From positions 8,053-56,716 of the forward strand of contig DCUB01000038.1 in NCBI GenBank assembly GCA_002329365.1: a stretch of 48,664 nucleotides of DNA, given 5' to 3'. The notes under the pieces were generated by a model. That model was not told where the DNA came from. It saw only the letters and a list, made by a program, of their open reading frames with translations, and did not search any database. This DNA comes from Ruminococcaceae bacterium UBA1425 (GTDB taxonomy: Bacteria; Bacillota; Clostridia; Oscillospirales; Acutalibacteraceae). Positions 26,001 to 33,451 of the stretch are shown here, piece by piece (the stretch's first letter is position 1; every line of letters begins with the position of its first letter). Both the position numbers and the translations under genes were made by a program.

Positions 26001-28254
26001 GTTTGATTTTTCGGGCGGCAAGCTTGAGGGGAATACCGTTGATAACTTAAAAGGCTCCGCGATTTATCAGAACGGCGTATTAAATATGTCGGCAGACGCC
26101 TTAGTCGAATCCGACAACTCTATATACCTTGTTACGGGTAAAACGGTCACGAACACAGGCAAGCTTTTGCGTTCCGGCGTTGCGGCTCACCTTTTCCCGC
26201 AGAATTTCACCGTCGGTGCAAATGTATTAAGCGGAGATTACACGGCTGTCAATTACGCCAACTTTGTTGCGGACCCGCAGGACGGAGAAACGCTTTACAT
26301 CAATTCCTCCGGCAACCTCGTCGACAGGGAATCCGCAAATGTTTGCGTGCTTTATGCGTTCGGGGGCGAAAGCATACCGTATACATCGGTTAAGGAGGCA
26401 GTCGAGGCGGCCGGAAACGAATGGGGCTCAATTAAACTTATCAGCGACGATATCGTTGTGGATACGATTACCGTTTCGGGCAATATCCGAATCTTCGGCG
26501 ACGGCATTGAAAACAGAAGCCTTACAAGATATTACACATGCGAGGGTGATATGTTCAATGTTCTGCCCGGTGCCTCTCTCGAACTCGGTTCCGCCAATAC
26601 TGATGATAACTCAGAGCTTACGGTGTACGGAAGCTATACTCTAAACGGTCTGACGGGCGGGGCGGTCGTCAGAAACAGCGGCAGATTTACCCTAAACGAC
26701 GGCGCGACGATTGCAAACAACTTCAACTCTACCGGCAACGGCGGCGCTGTTTACAACGAAGGCGTTGCAACAATCGCCGGCGGAAATATTACAGGCTGTC
26801 AAGCGGCTTTCGGCGGCGCCGTATATTCCGTAAGCGGCGCGGAAGACGAGCCCGGTCTTATTCTTACGGGCGGCCTGTTAAACGACAATAATGCGACAGA
26901 AAACGGCGGAGCCGTTGCCGTTGTCGGCGGCACATACGCTTTTTCAGGCGGCGCCGTATCCGAAAACGTGGCGGAAAACGGCGGCGGAATATTCATAGGC
27001 GAAGGAGCCTCCGGCAAAGTATTCGACTCGACTGAAAGCTATGAAAACGGAACGGTTACGCTATACAAAATAGAATATGAAAACGGCGAGCCAAAGCTTG
27101 ACGAATTCGGTAACATCGTCTATGAGTCCTTTGAACAGCCGTTGCTTTACGACAGGGTTGCAAGGTTGTCCGTAACAGAAAACACTGCCGCCGGAACGGG
27201 CGGAGGAATACTCGTCAGCAGCGGGAGCATTGATTTAATGGGAGGAAACATAGCTGAAAACACGGCTGAAAACGGCGGCGGCATTGCCGTAACATATTCG
27301 GGCGAGGCTGCGTTCTCCGGTCATTCCGCTGTCGAGCTTGCTGTTTCTTATCACTTCATATATGATGAAAACAACAAGGCTGTCGATATAGAATATGAAA
27401 AAGCCGGGTCGGTAACCGAATGCTCCGTTTCGGCTAACAACGCCACAAAGAACGGCGGCGGCATTTATATTGATGAGCTTTCAGCGGTTGATTATACCGT
27501 CTGCATGGTATCTCTTAACACCGCCGCGAAAGGCAGCGGAGTTTATGTCGCGGGCTCATTTACAATGAATGCGGATTCAAGCATAGCGACAGACAACGAC
27601 GTTTATCTTTCCGGTGAAACGGTTGTAAATCTCGGCGGTGCGTATTCGGCCGGAACAGAGATAATAGCGGAACTTACTATTTCATCTCCGTTTATTACCC
27701 GTGAAATGCTTACCGGTATCGGTGTGGCCGACGTGAACGAAAGGTTTGCCATTACAAATGACGAATACTATTTTATCACTGATGACGGGCTTCTTGATAC
27801 AGCCAGTATTATGCCAACAGACGATTCACCGCTGACTATCGACCGTGAGAGCGGCGTTCTTACGGGAATTCCGGATGACCGTAGCGTAAGCGCGATTGTT
27901 GAAGGTCTTGTAAACTCCACTGTCAGGGTTTTCGACACAAACGGTGTTGAACTGGATTTGAATGACAATGCCAAGGTTACAACAAACTATACCATTGTTA
28001 CGGAAAAGAACGGCGTTGTAATAGACACGGTTACGATATCGTATATCGGCGACCTGACCTGCGACGGAGACACAGACGGTGAGGATGCCAACATGGTGTC
28101 TTACCTTGTCGCGGGAATACTCGATCCGCAGGAATTGACAGCAGCTCAGCACCGTGCCGCCGACGCTAACAACGACGGTGAGGTAGACGTAAACGACGTG
28201 CTTCTTCTTGAGCAGTGCGGACTGTTAAAGGCCACGGTATCGCAAACGAACTAA
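23041..28254 (+). CDS. Giant secreted GLUG/beta-helix protein with type I dockerin
   Basis: A 1737-residue extracellular protein. A signal peptide (about residues 1-28, ending VLAA) is followed by two blocks of GLUG-type repeats (GGVAGYS, GGIVGYN, GGLVGTS; about 180-310 and 500-680). Two long right-handed beta-helix regions come next, rich in GGGIYNNGG / NITGG repeats as in POMP and adhesin proteins (about 850-1100 and 1190-1520). The C-terminus is a type I dockerin (about 1668-1730) with two calcium loops, DLTCDGDTDGED and DANNDGEVDVND. The frame opens at 22957, but GAAGGG and the signal peptide fix ATG 23041. A dockerin predicts docking to a cohesin scaffold on the cell surface; no cohesin is in this window. 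No catalytic domain is recognised; binding or adhesion is likely. Confidence 0.85.
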   Translation: MKTKKAFFCIFFAVLIAVSQSLPVLAAVWNGSAQEPNVNGEGAYVVNTPEKLKWISNRVNSGDNNIDVVVTADLQLNATGSTANEWVPIGTSEHPFLGRFNGGNHIISGLYINNPDDNYQGLFGYIGTTETITVEYDVNGTPYEVYTYTPSEISYVVLENVNIKGSSHVGGVAGYSLGGSVKYCSVSGTVWGTTNVGGILGYNRKMATVENCLNTAAVKGNIRVGGIVGYNFSNADIEGCCNSGIINASSYVGGLVGTSSGSTVAHSYNKGTVNAEVNQAGGLIGYAAYGDIFGNYTLGSVNCPGELTGIAFGNVIYLTNIYKCYYDKDNPPIPFNDDFASPAEHVLMLDEIFVGTLNVERDIFVTDYFVVNDGYPILRWQLDSWTGDQSEPATDGAGVYLIGNGSELAWFAALVNGTLSGIPANPGANARLTKDILLNPDIFNETSNIWTPIGSLSNPYTGSFDGTMHRVRGIYINNTNLYYAGLFGYVGAGGSISNLYTENSSIKAGRYVSVTAGYNDGTITNCHNSAKAEASYYNGGIVGENHGTVSGCSNKGSIKSSNYAGGIVGRNYGLVESCYNNGIIDGTSRSGGIAGANHSIIRYVYSKTGIKGGNYVGGIVGELSGGASLNAAYSYGLVTGIGSYTAAVVGSLSNSTASYCYFNADISGVGDSHAMGLTTEQMSASTSITVFSGFSGDSWAKRTSDMYFNYCPELRAFYDSDDLQIKEASKQSVKVLKPDYVVMDEVDGEMNTYYTTLSSAANHIGTREGKMVIIGNCELSNPVTIAGKITITGDGIPHTVHKTFATAENMFNITGILTIDAANNSTDSAPLLTFDGGRYNALAGISAFRIAADGTLNLYKGTKIINTQTTEDGGAIYNNGGKFNMYGGVIENNITLRNGGGLYNNGGIVNITGGIITGNTAQNGGGIYFNGAFAEVNIEEVTISANNTTIGSGGGIYNNNSTVYFKSGTIEENSAYLYGGGLYNSGTFDFSGGKLEGNTVDNLKGSAIYQNGVLNMSADALVESDNSIYLVTGKTVTNTGKLLRSGVAAHLFPQNFTVGANVLSGDYTAVNYANFVADPQDGETLYINSSGNLVDRESANVCVLYAFGGESIPYTSVKEAVEAAGNEWGSIKLISDDIVVDTITVSGNIRIFGDGIENRSLTRYYTCEGDMFNVLPGASLELGSANTDDNSELTVYGSYTLNGLTGGAVVRNSGRFTLNDGATIANNFNSTGNGGAVYNEGVATIAGGNITGCQAAFGGAVYSVSGAEDEPGLILTGGLLNDNNATENGGAVAVVGGTYAFSGGAVSENVAENGGGIFIGEGASGKVFDSTESYENGTVTLYKIEYENGEPKLDEFGNIVYESFEQPLLYDRVARLSVTENTAAGTGGGILVSSGSIDLMGGNIAENTAENGGGIAVTYSGEAAFSGHSAVELAVSYHFIYDENNKAVDIEYEKAGSVTECSVSANNATKNGGGIYIDELSAVDYTVCMVSLNTAAKGSGVYVAGSFTMNADSSIATDNDVYLSGETVVNLGGAYSAGTEIIAELTISSPFITREMLTGIGVADVNERFAITNDEYYFITDDGLLDTASIMPTDDSPLTIDRESGVLTGIPDDRSVSAIVEGLVNSTVRVFDTNGVELDLNDNAKVTTNYTIVTEKNGVVIDTVTISYIGDLTCDGDTDGEDANMVSYLVAGILDPQELTAAQHRAADANNDGEVDVNDVLLLEQCGLLKATVSQTN

Positions 28255-28268
28255 CAGCAAAAATTACA

Positions 28269-28310
28269 GACTGTATCGCAGCTACGACGTGCCGCGATAC
28301 AGTCTTTTTT
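28269..28310 (+). terminator. Strong rho-independent terminator
   Basis: The 11-bp arms GACTGTATCGC (28269-28279) and GCGATACAGTC (28294-28304) are followed by TTTTTT, just after the dockerin protein stop. Confidence 0.9.
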
Positions 28311-28367
28311 AACATAAAATATTATTTGAAATTCAAGGTAAAATATAGCGGGGGTCTTAAAGCGAAT

Positions 28368-28463
28368 ATGAATTTCGACGTTGTATATTACGAGCCCGAA
28401 GCCTTGAAATATGAACTCGGGCAGGGGAAAGGGGAAATACTGTTACAGGCAGGAAATACGTAA
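28368..28463 (+). pseudogene. Short remnant, possibly spore photoproduct lyase N-terminus
   Basis: The frame reads MNFDVVYYEPEALKYELGQ and then decays to a stop. This start resembles the N-terminus of spore-photoproduct-lyase-like radical SAM proteins (YYEPEAL.Y.LG). Nothing recognisable follows. It is a weak call, based on a short match in a region that contains other broken genes. Confidence 0.2.
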
Positions 28464-28538
28464 GGAAGCGGAGGAGTTTTAACGGAAAAGCTGAAGCAAA
28501 GGCTTCGGAAGATGAAGGTATTGTATATAGCGTAAACG

Positions 28539-29157
28539 TCACGGTAAGTATTTCGTGCAATCAATTTTTTCCGCAACAAATATGTGAGCAAATTCCGTTT
28601 CAAAGTGTTTTTCAAGCTTAAGCCGCGCAGCTTTAATATATCCGCGGATTTCCTCGTGATTGTCGGGATAAATCTTTACCTTTCTGTCATGCATGACAAT
28701 ATATTCATCCCGGTTCTTATCTGTTGACAGAACAAATCTCCCGTTATCGGAAAGCAGTCCGGCAATTTTGTTTATAGCTGTCAGCTTGTCTTTAATATGC
28801 ATAAATGTCAGAGAGGAATAAATTACATTAAACTGCCGGTCGAACTCGTGTATCAGGTAATCATCGCAGACAATTGAAACATTCGGCAGACTTGCAAGGT
28901 TTTCCTTTGCCCGTATTACTGCTTTCGGGGAAATATCAATTCCGTAAAACATTTTACAAAGCGGAGCAGCTTTTATGGCAAGTCTGCTGTACCCACCCCG
29001 ATTTCAAGCACATCTTTTTCTTTTGACAGCAATAATTCATCAAAAAAGCCTGTCCGTCCCATTTGTCCATATACTCTTTCAGCGGTTTCGGGTCATGGAC
29101 GGGATCATTATCTTCGTCAATAAGTATATCGTAATGATTTGTAACGGAAACCTCCAT
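28539..29157 (-). pseudogene. Class I SAM methyltransferase with two frameshifts
   Basis: The pieces in three frames make one small methyltransferase. The first piece starts at ATG 29157 with AGGG upstream and carries NHYDILIDEDNDPVHDP and YMDKWDGQAF. The second piece holds the SAM-binding motif I, DVLEIGVGT. The third holds FYGIDISPKAVIRAKENL and SSLTFMHI to the C-terminus. The two joins need one missing base each: an A in the run at 29042-29047 (T on the coding strand), and a single base near 28985-28988 that would restore VGTGRLAIKAAPL. It is an inactivated gene or has assembly errors. The substrate is unknown. Confidence 0.75.
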
Positions 29158-29243
29158 ATTTAAAACATCCCTATTTGCTTTGGAAGTGTTAATTGAAGCG
29201 ATGAGCATAACACGAATGCGGGTATTATATCTTACTTTTTGCC

Positions 29244-29612
29244 CTAATAGTTTTTCGCGGCTAATCTGCAAAGAACATATTTTGAATTTGACTGTATCTG
29301 CTTTGTGTTAATATCAATGACATTTCTTAAATGCTCAGGTAAAAATGCGTCGTACTTTACCTCGAGGATCCCGAACCCTTTTTCCATCGCCGGAATCGTC
29401 AGCTTTGCACTGTTAAAAATTTCGTCGCTCGAAAGGGCCGCTTTGATTGCCGTATCGAAAGTAATCCGCACGTTTCCGGCCGGATATATATATGGTTCAC
29501 GAATATATTCAACAATCTGAACAGGACGCAGCCGTTCATGTTTGATTTTTTCACAAAGCTCCGTCAGTAAACATCTCTCCTGTGATAGTGCGATTCCACG
29601 ATAATCTTTATT
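29244..29612 (-). pseudogene. C-terminal remnant of VTC-type polyphosphate polymerase
   Basis: The frame is open from 29612, just after a TGA, and reads LSQERCLLTELC, then LRPVQIVEYIREPYIY, AGNVRITFD and a C-terminal ILEVKYDAFLP..SNSKYVLCR. These are the late tunnel-domain strands of the VTC family, which make polyphosphate in bacteria and fungi. The first half, including the early basic residues that bind polyphosphate, is missing, and unrelated AT-rich sequence takes its place. No start codon with a ribosome site is visible, so it is a decayed gene. Confidence 0.6.
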
Positions 29613-29728
29613 TCATAAATGAGCAGATTTTTTTGATAATATAAAGGAGTAGTTTTACTTATAATAATCTTGACGAATATAAGATCATTTTAGAGAACGT
29701 TTTTCCGAAAGACACGGTCGAAGGAAGA

Positions 29729-29992
29729 TTGAAATTATTTGTTGTTAAAGACGATAAAATCTATCTGTTTAAACCTACAAAGAATAAATACGATATTTTC
29801 TATCAGGAAACATACGATTTTGACAAAGCCACCTATTACTACAAGAACAGCGATGATATATGCGATAATTTTATCGTAAAGGTTCCTGTTGAAGGAAAAG
29901 ATAAAATACAAATAATATACGTTAGCATACAAAAATCATCCGGAAAAATTGATGGCTTTACCTTTTTGAAAAATGAGCATATGGGAGAATGA
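29729..29992 (+). CDS. Small hypothetical protein, AT-rich, start uncertain
   Basis: An 87-residue frame beginning at TTG (KLFVVKDDKIYLFKPTKNKY) and rich in Lys, Tyr, Asp and Phe. The frame is open upstream to 29645 through YNNLDEYKIILENVFPKD without any ATG, GTG or TTG; an AGGAG at 29645 points to a lost start or an unusual one. The base composition is much more AT-rich than the neighbours, which suggests acquired DNA. No family is recognised. A hairpin at 30003-30029 follows. It may be a real small gene or another remnant. Confidence 0.35.
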   Translation: MKLFVVKDDKIYLFKPTKNKYDIFYQETYDFDKATYYYKNSDDICDNFIVKVPVEGKDKIQIIYVSIQKSSGKIDGFTFLKNEHMGE

Positions 29993-30002
29993 TTGATTTC
30001 AT

Positions 30003-30029
30003 ACCCACCCCGCGAAAGACGGAGTGGGT
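30003..30029 (+). terminator. Hairpin after the AT-rich small ORF
   Basis: The arms ACCCACCCCG (30003-30012) and CGGAGTGGGT (30020-30029) pair with one mismatch. The following sequence is only partly T-rich. Confidence 0.4.
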
Positions 30030-30060
30030 CTCTGTTGTTGAGGTTTACTGCTGCTTGTGC

Positions 30061-30300
30061 AATAATTTTGAAAAGCACCAACGCGAAGGTCGCGAAGGTT
30101 GACCAAAACGGCTTGATAATGGCTGTCGCAATCGGTACGACGAACATCACAGCGACATCAAATGCCGACACAAGCAAGAGCGCAACGTGCACGGTAACGT
30201 AACGGTGACGGCGGATGGCACTTTCCCGCAAGATATTACAGGATACACAAATGGAACAAGGTCACAGGACATTCAGCCCGTGAAACCCGAAAAGCAATGA
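30061..30300 (+). pseudogene. Remnant of a Big_2 (bacterial Ig-like) surface protein
   Basis: The frame reads STNAKVAKVDQNGLIMAVAI and then GTTNITATSNADTSKSATCT, a typical Big_2 domain end from a clostridial surface protein. A TAA after CTVT and a one-base shift near 30195-30200 lead into VTADGTFPQDITGY and a stop at 30298-30300. No start or signal sequence is present. It is the tail of a lost extracellular protein gene. Confidence 0.6.
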
Positions 30301-30366
30301 AGCGAGCAGAAGACTTGACAAATTAGCACTTGCGTTATCTGATATGTACAATTCCTCGAAAAAATA

Positions 30367-30395
30367 GAAGCCTCGACAAGTAACTGTCGGGCTTC
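30367..30395 (+). terminator. Hairpin 1 with AAGCC/GGCTT arms
   Basis: The stem pairs GAAGCC plus CGACA with TGTCG plus GGCTTC, with a single bulged T, about 65 bases after the Big_2 remnant. Confidence 0.5.
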
Positions 30396-30445
30396 CTGTA
30401 TAATATTTATAATATTGACCCAAAGAAATAGCTATAACATTGTTT

Positions 30446-30487
30446 AAGCCCCCGCACCGACGATTGCCGGCACGAGGGCTTCTTTTC
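30446..30487 (+). terminator. Hairpin 2 with AAGCC/GGCTT arms
   Basis: AAGCCC (30446-30451) pairs with GGGCTT (30476-30481), with further inner pairing (CCG/CGG), followed by CTTTT. Confidence 0.5.
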
Positions 30488-30554
30488 GGATAGCGCTAAT
30501 TGTTAGTTACCGTATGTTTTTCTGTATGATTCTGCGTGATTATACTATAAGAAA

Positions 30555-30594
30555 AAGCCTTGTATATCAACGTTTTTGTTTATATACAAGGCTT
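30555..30594. terminator. Hairpin 3, 13-bp perfect stem
   Basis: The arms AAGCCTTGTATAT (30555-30567) and ATATACAAGGCTT (30582-30594) are perfect complements around a T-rich loop. No gene is adjacent. Confidence 0.6.
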
Positions 30595-30768
30595 CAAAAT
30601 TTCGGTATTCTTTATCTCATAGAAATATGAATAACAAATAAACGGTAAAACATTTCACAAGACAAAAACAGAGTGCAATATTTGACCTGCTTTTGACTTG
30701 CATTTTTAATATTTGATGACAATAATCGGCGTTATATTACAATACAGCGATTATAAAAAAACAAAGCA

Positions 30769-30811
30769 AAAAGCCTTGACGACGTTATATATCAACGTTA
30801 TCAAGGCTTTT
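30769..30811. terminator. Bidirectional terminator downstream of tRNA-Pro
   Basis: The arms AAAAGCCTTGA (30769-30779) and TCAAGGCTTTT (30801-30811) have A/T runs on both sides. It lies 26 bases from the 3' end of the minus-strand tRNA, so it is its natural terminator. Confidence 0.75.
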
Positions 30812-30837
30812 TTGCCTTTGTCAGGCAAATATGAATC

Positions 30838-30914
30838 TGGTCGGAGTGTCGAGATTCGAACTCGAGGCCTCTTGGTCCCGAACCAAGCGCGATACCAAGC
30901 TTCGCCACACCCCG
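30838..30914 (-). tRNA. tRNA-Pro (anticodon CGG)
   Basis: The minus strand folds into a full cloverleaf. The acceptor arms CGGGGTG and CACTCCG pair with one G-T wobble, the anticodon stem CTTGG/CCAAG frames the loop TTCGGGA with anticodon CGG, and the T arm contains GAGTTCGAATCTC. The discriminator A is followed by an encoded CCA (30838-30840). It decodes CCG proline codons. Confidence 0.93.
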
Positions 30915-31046
30915 CCCTCTGACTTGAAGTATTATATAACAAACAACGAAAAAAATCAATATTAAATTTAATCTTTTTTATTTTCGGCGGACAGCAACAA
31001 AATGCGCAAAATATTAACATGTTTTTATCGTTAAAGCTATGTACTT

Positions 31047-31076
31047 TTGCATAATAATGATGTAAAATATTATAAT
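31047..31076 (+). promoter_or_regulatory. Promoter for the zinc-ribbon/TPM genes
   Basis: TTGCAT (31047-31052) and TATAAT (31071-31076) have an 18-base spacer, about 37 bases before the TTG start at 31113. Confidence 0.5.
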
Positions 31077-31112
31077 GTTCCTGCGCTATAAAGAACCGAG
31101 GAGGTAAAACCT

Positions 31113-32174
31113 TTGGACGATGTAATCAGCTATAAATGCCCTAACTGTGCCGCTCCGCTTGTTTTTGACAGCGAAAAACAGCAGATGCTGTGCGAGTCCT
31201 GCAAAAACACGTTCACAGTAGAGCAGATGGATACCTTTAACAGCTCGGCAAACGCAAAAGATTCTGTTGAATTCGAGTGGACAAGAGAAAACGAAGCAGA
31301 GCTTGAAAACATGAACGTGTACTCCTGCCCGTCATGCGGAGCCGAAATCGTTGCCGACGAGAATACGGCGGCTACGGAGTGCCTTTACTGCGGAAATCAG
31401 ACGATTATTCCGCAAAAGCTTTCGGGAGCCTACAAGCCGGATTATATTATCCCGTTCAAGGTCGACAAGGAAACGGCTAAAAAATCCCTCAGGAATTTTT
31501 ATAAGGGTAAAATATTGCTTCCGAAGTTTTTTAAGGACGAAAACAGAATCGACAAGATTACGGGCGTTTACGTTCCGTTCTGGCTTTTCGACTGCGACGT
31601 CAACGCCGATGTTGTTTTCGATGCAAAACGCACTCACACATGGAGCGACAAGTCGTACAACTATGTCAGGACAGATCATTTTATAGTTCAGCGATCGGGC
31701 GACATATGCTTCGAGAAGGTGCCGGTAGACGGCTCTACGAAGATGCAGGACTCATACATGGACGCTATCGAGCCCTTCAATTACGACGAGCTTACAGAGT
31801 TTAATCCCGCTTACCTGTCGGGCTATCTTGCCGACAAATACGATGTTTCTTCACAGGCAAGCTCCGAACGCGCCAACAGCCGCGTTAACGAGAGCGTGAA
31901 GGAGGCGTTTGCCCAAACCGTAACAGGCTACAACAGCGTTACAACAAAAAGCTGCAGCATGAGAATAAATGGCGGCAAGGTCAGGTACGCGTTGCTTCCC
32001 GTCTGGATGCTGAACACAAAATACGGGAATAAAACATATACCTTTGCGCTGAACGGTCAGACAGGAAAAATGGTCGGCGAGCTGCCCTTTGACAAATCCA
32101 GATTCTGGGGTCTGTTACTCGGCGCGGCGGCTGCTGTTTTTGCCGTCGGGCAGATATTTGTGTTCTTAATATGA
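31113..32174 (+). CDS. Zinc-ribbon protein with C-terminal membrane anchor
   Basis: A 353-residue protein with two CxxC...CxxC zinc ribbons (CPNC..CESC at the N-terminus and CPSC..CLYC near 70-95), a conserved beta-rich middle domain (YIIPFKVDKETAK, YVPFWLFDCDVNADV, YALLPVWMLNTKY) and one hydrophobic helix at the end (GLLLGAAAAVFAVGQIFVFL). It belongs to a common clostridial family often misnamed PriA-like from its ribbons; no helicase motifs exist. The start is TTG with GGAGG upstream. It is followed after 16 bases by a TPM-domain gene, a pair seen together in Firmicutes. An envelope-associated role is likely, but the function is unknown. Confidence 0.75.
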   Translation: MDDVISYKCPNCAAPLVFDSEKQQMLCESCKNTFTVEQMDTFNSSANAKDSVEFEWTRENEAELENMNVYSCPSCGAEIVADENTAATECLYCGNQTIIPQKLSGAYKPDYIIPFKVDKETAKKSLRNFYKGKILLPKFFKDENRIDKITGVYVPFWLFDCDVNADVVFDAKRTHTWSDKSYNYVRTDHFIVQRSGDICFEKVPVDGSTKMQDSYMDAIEPFNYDELTEFNPAYLSGYLADKYDVSSQASSERANSRVNESVKEAFAQTVTGYNSVTTKSCSMRINGGKVRYALLPVWMLNTKYGNKTYTFALNGQTGKMVGELPFDKSRFWGLLLGAAAAVFAVGQIFVFLI

Positions 32175-32190
32175 GAGAGGGGTGATAACG

Positions 32191-33423
32191 ATGAAAAAAG
32201 TATTATCTGCAATCTCGGCGGTAACGCTTGTGTTTTTCCTGCTTATTCCCGCAGCCGCACAGAGTGAAGGATATGTTTATGACAACGCAAAGCTCCTCGA
32301 CAACGTCCCCGGGGAGGTTGTTCAATCGCTCCTCGAACAGCTTAATACCGATTACGGCGTCAGCATGTATATTATCACAAGAAACTCGGACGACGAAAAG
32401 GAAAAACTGAACGTGGAGGGGTATTCGCAAAAATTCTGCGACGAAAAAGGTCTTGGCAAAAACGGCGACAAAGGTCTGCTGGCGGTTTTTGATGTCGACA
32501 AAAACATGAGTTATTTTTATCCGTACGGCAGCCGCGACATTTTTTCAAACGATTTTATGAACGGGCTTTTTGAAACCGTCAACAAGTATTATTCCGGCGG
32601 CGAATACTACTCAATGTATCTTGAAATCATTAAGAAGGTTGACGGATACCTGTACGAAAAGGTCGGTTTGCAAAAGCAGCCCAATATAATAGACAACGCC
32701 GGTCTGCTAAGCGACGACGAGGAATCGCTGCTGCTTCAAAAAATCGAAAATATCGTCGAAACATACAGCTTTGACGTAGCGATTATTACTACCAACGGTA
32801 TAGGAAACAAGACGATAGCGGAATACTCCGACGACTCTTACGATTACGGCGGCTACGGCATCGGTCCGAACTATGACGGTCTTGCGTTTGTAATAAATAT
32901 GGGCGACAGGGACTATTACACGACTACCTGCGGATACGGGATAACGGCGTTTACCGATTACGGCATAGAAAAGATGTGCGAGGATGTCGTACCGCTTCTT
33001 ACTTCGGGCGATTACTACGAGGCGTTCAGCCTGTACCTTGACAATGTTTCTCTGTTCCTTGAGCAGGCAAAGACCGGCAAGCCATATGATGTCGGCAACA
33101 AGCTGAAAACAACCGAGGATTATGTAGCAGGCGAAATAATCGTTCTGGTGGTTTCGCTCGTTATATCCGCCATTATAGCGTTTTCGGTCAGAAGCAGTAT
33201 GAACAATGCGAAAGCGAAAACATCAGCGACAAACTATATCAAGAGAAGCTCTGTTAACGCGGCGGGGAGCGCCGGCGGCGTTAACCTTAAAAGCTGTTCG
33301 GATGTCTTTATGTACAGTACCACGTCAAAAACGCCGAAGCAGTCGTCGTCTTCTTCGGGCGGCAGCAGCACGCATATAGGCAGCAGCGGCAGAAGCCACG
33401 GCGGCGGAGGCGGCAAATTCTAA
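32191..33423 (+). CDS. Membrane-anchored protein with two TPM domains
   Basis: A 410-residue protein with a signal peptide (about 1-24), two TPM-type modules (YVYDNAKLLDN from about 28, and NIIDNAGLLSDDEESLL from about 168), a transmembrane helix (IIVLVVSLVISAIIAF near 316-335) and a Gly/Ser-rich tail ending SHGGGGGKF. TPM (YgcG/Psb32-like) proteins are membrane proteins linked to photosystem repair in plants and to envelope quality control in bacteria. The ATG at 32191 is preferred over GTG 32182, which overlaps the AGAGGGGTG ribosome site. It probably acts with the zinc-ribbon protein just upstream. Confidence 0.75.
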   Translation: MKKVLSAISAVTLVFFLLIPAAAQSEGYVYDNAKLLDNVPGEVVQSLLEQLNTDYGVSMYIITRNSDDEKEKLNVEGYSQKFCDEKGLGKNGDKGLLAVFDVDKNMSYFYPYGSRDIFSNDFMNGLFETVNKYYSGGEYYSMYLEIIKKVDGYLYEKVGLQKQPNIIDNAGLLSDDEESLLLQKIENIVETYSFDVAIITTNGIGNKTIAEYSDDSYDYGGYGIGPNYDGLAFVINMGDRDYYTTTCGYGITAFTDYGIEKMCEDVVPLLTSGDYYEAFSLYLDNVSLFLEQAKTGKPYDVGNKLKTTEDYVAGEIIVLVVSLVISAIIAFSVRSSMNNAKAKTSATNYIKRSSVNAAGSAGGVNLKSCSDVFMYSTTSKTPKQSSSSSGGSSTHIGSSGRSHGGGGGKF

Positions 33424-33451
33424 TATAAATTTTATGACGGGAGATGTAAAA

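Noticed and set aside
25640..27480. Regularly spaced GGCGGC-rich repeats as a CRISPR-like array
   Set aside because: They are codons of beta-helix repeats (NNGG, GGGI) in an open reading frame, with uneven spacing and no constant repeat.
28215..28463. 82-residue ORF running from the dockerin gene end through the terminator
   Set aside because: It overlaps the dockerin coding region and a strong terminator; only its last 31 codons resemble a protein start, listed separately as a weak remnant.
30838..30914. Active integration site with att duplication at tRNA-Pro
   Set aside because: No second copy of the tRNA 3' end and no integrase gene are visible in the window, so only past integration can be suspected.
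31113..32174. PriA-like helicase annotation for the zinc-ribbon protein
   Set aside because: Only the CxxC ribbons are shared; there are no Walker or helicase motifs and the C-terminus is a membrane helix.
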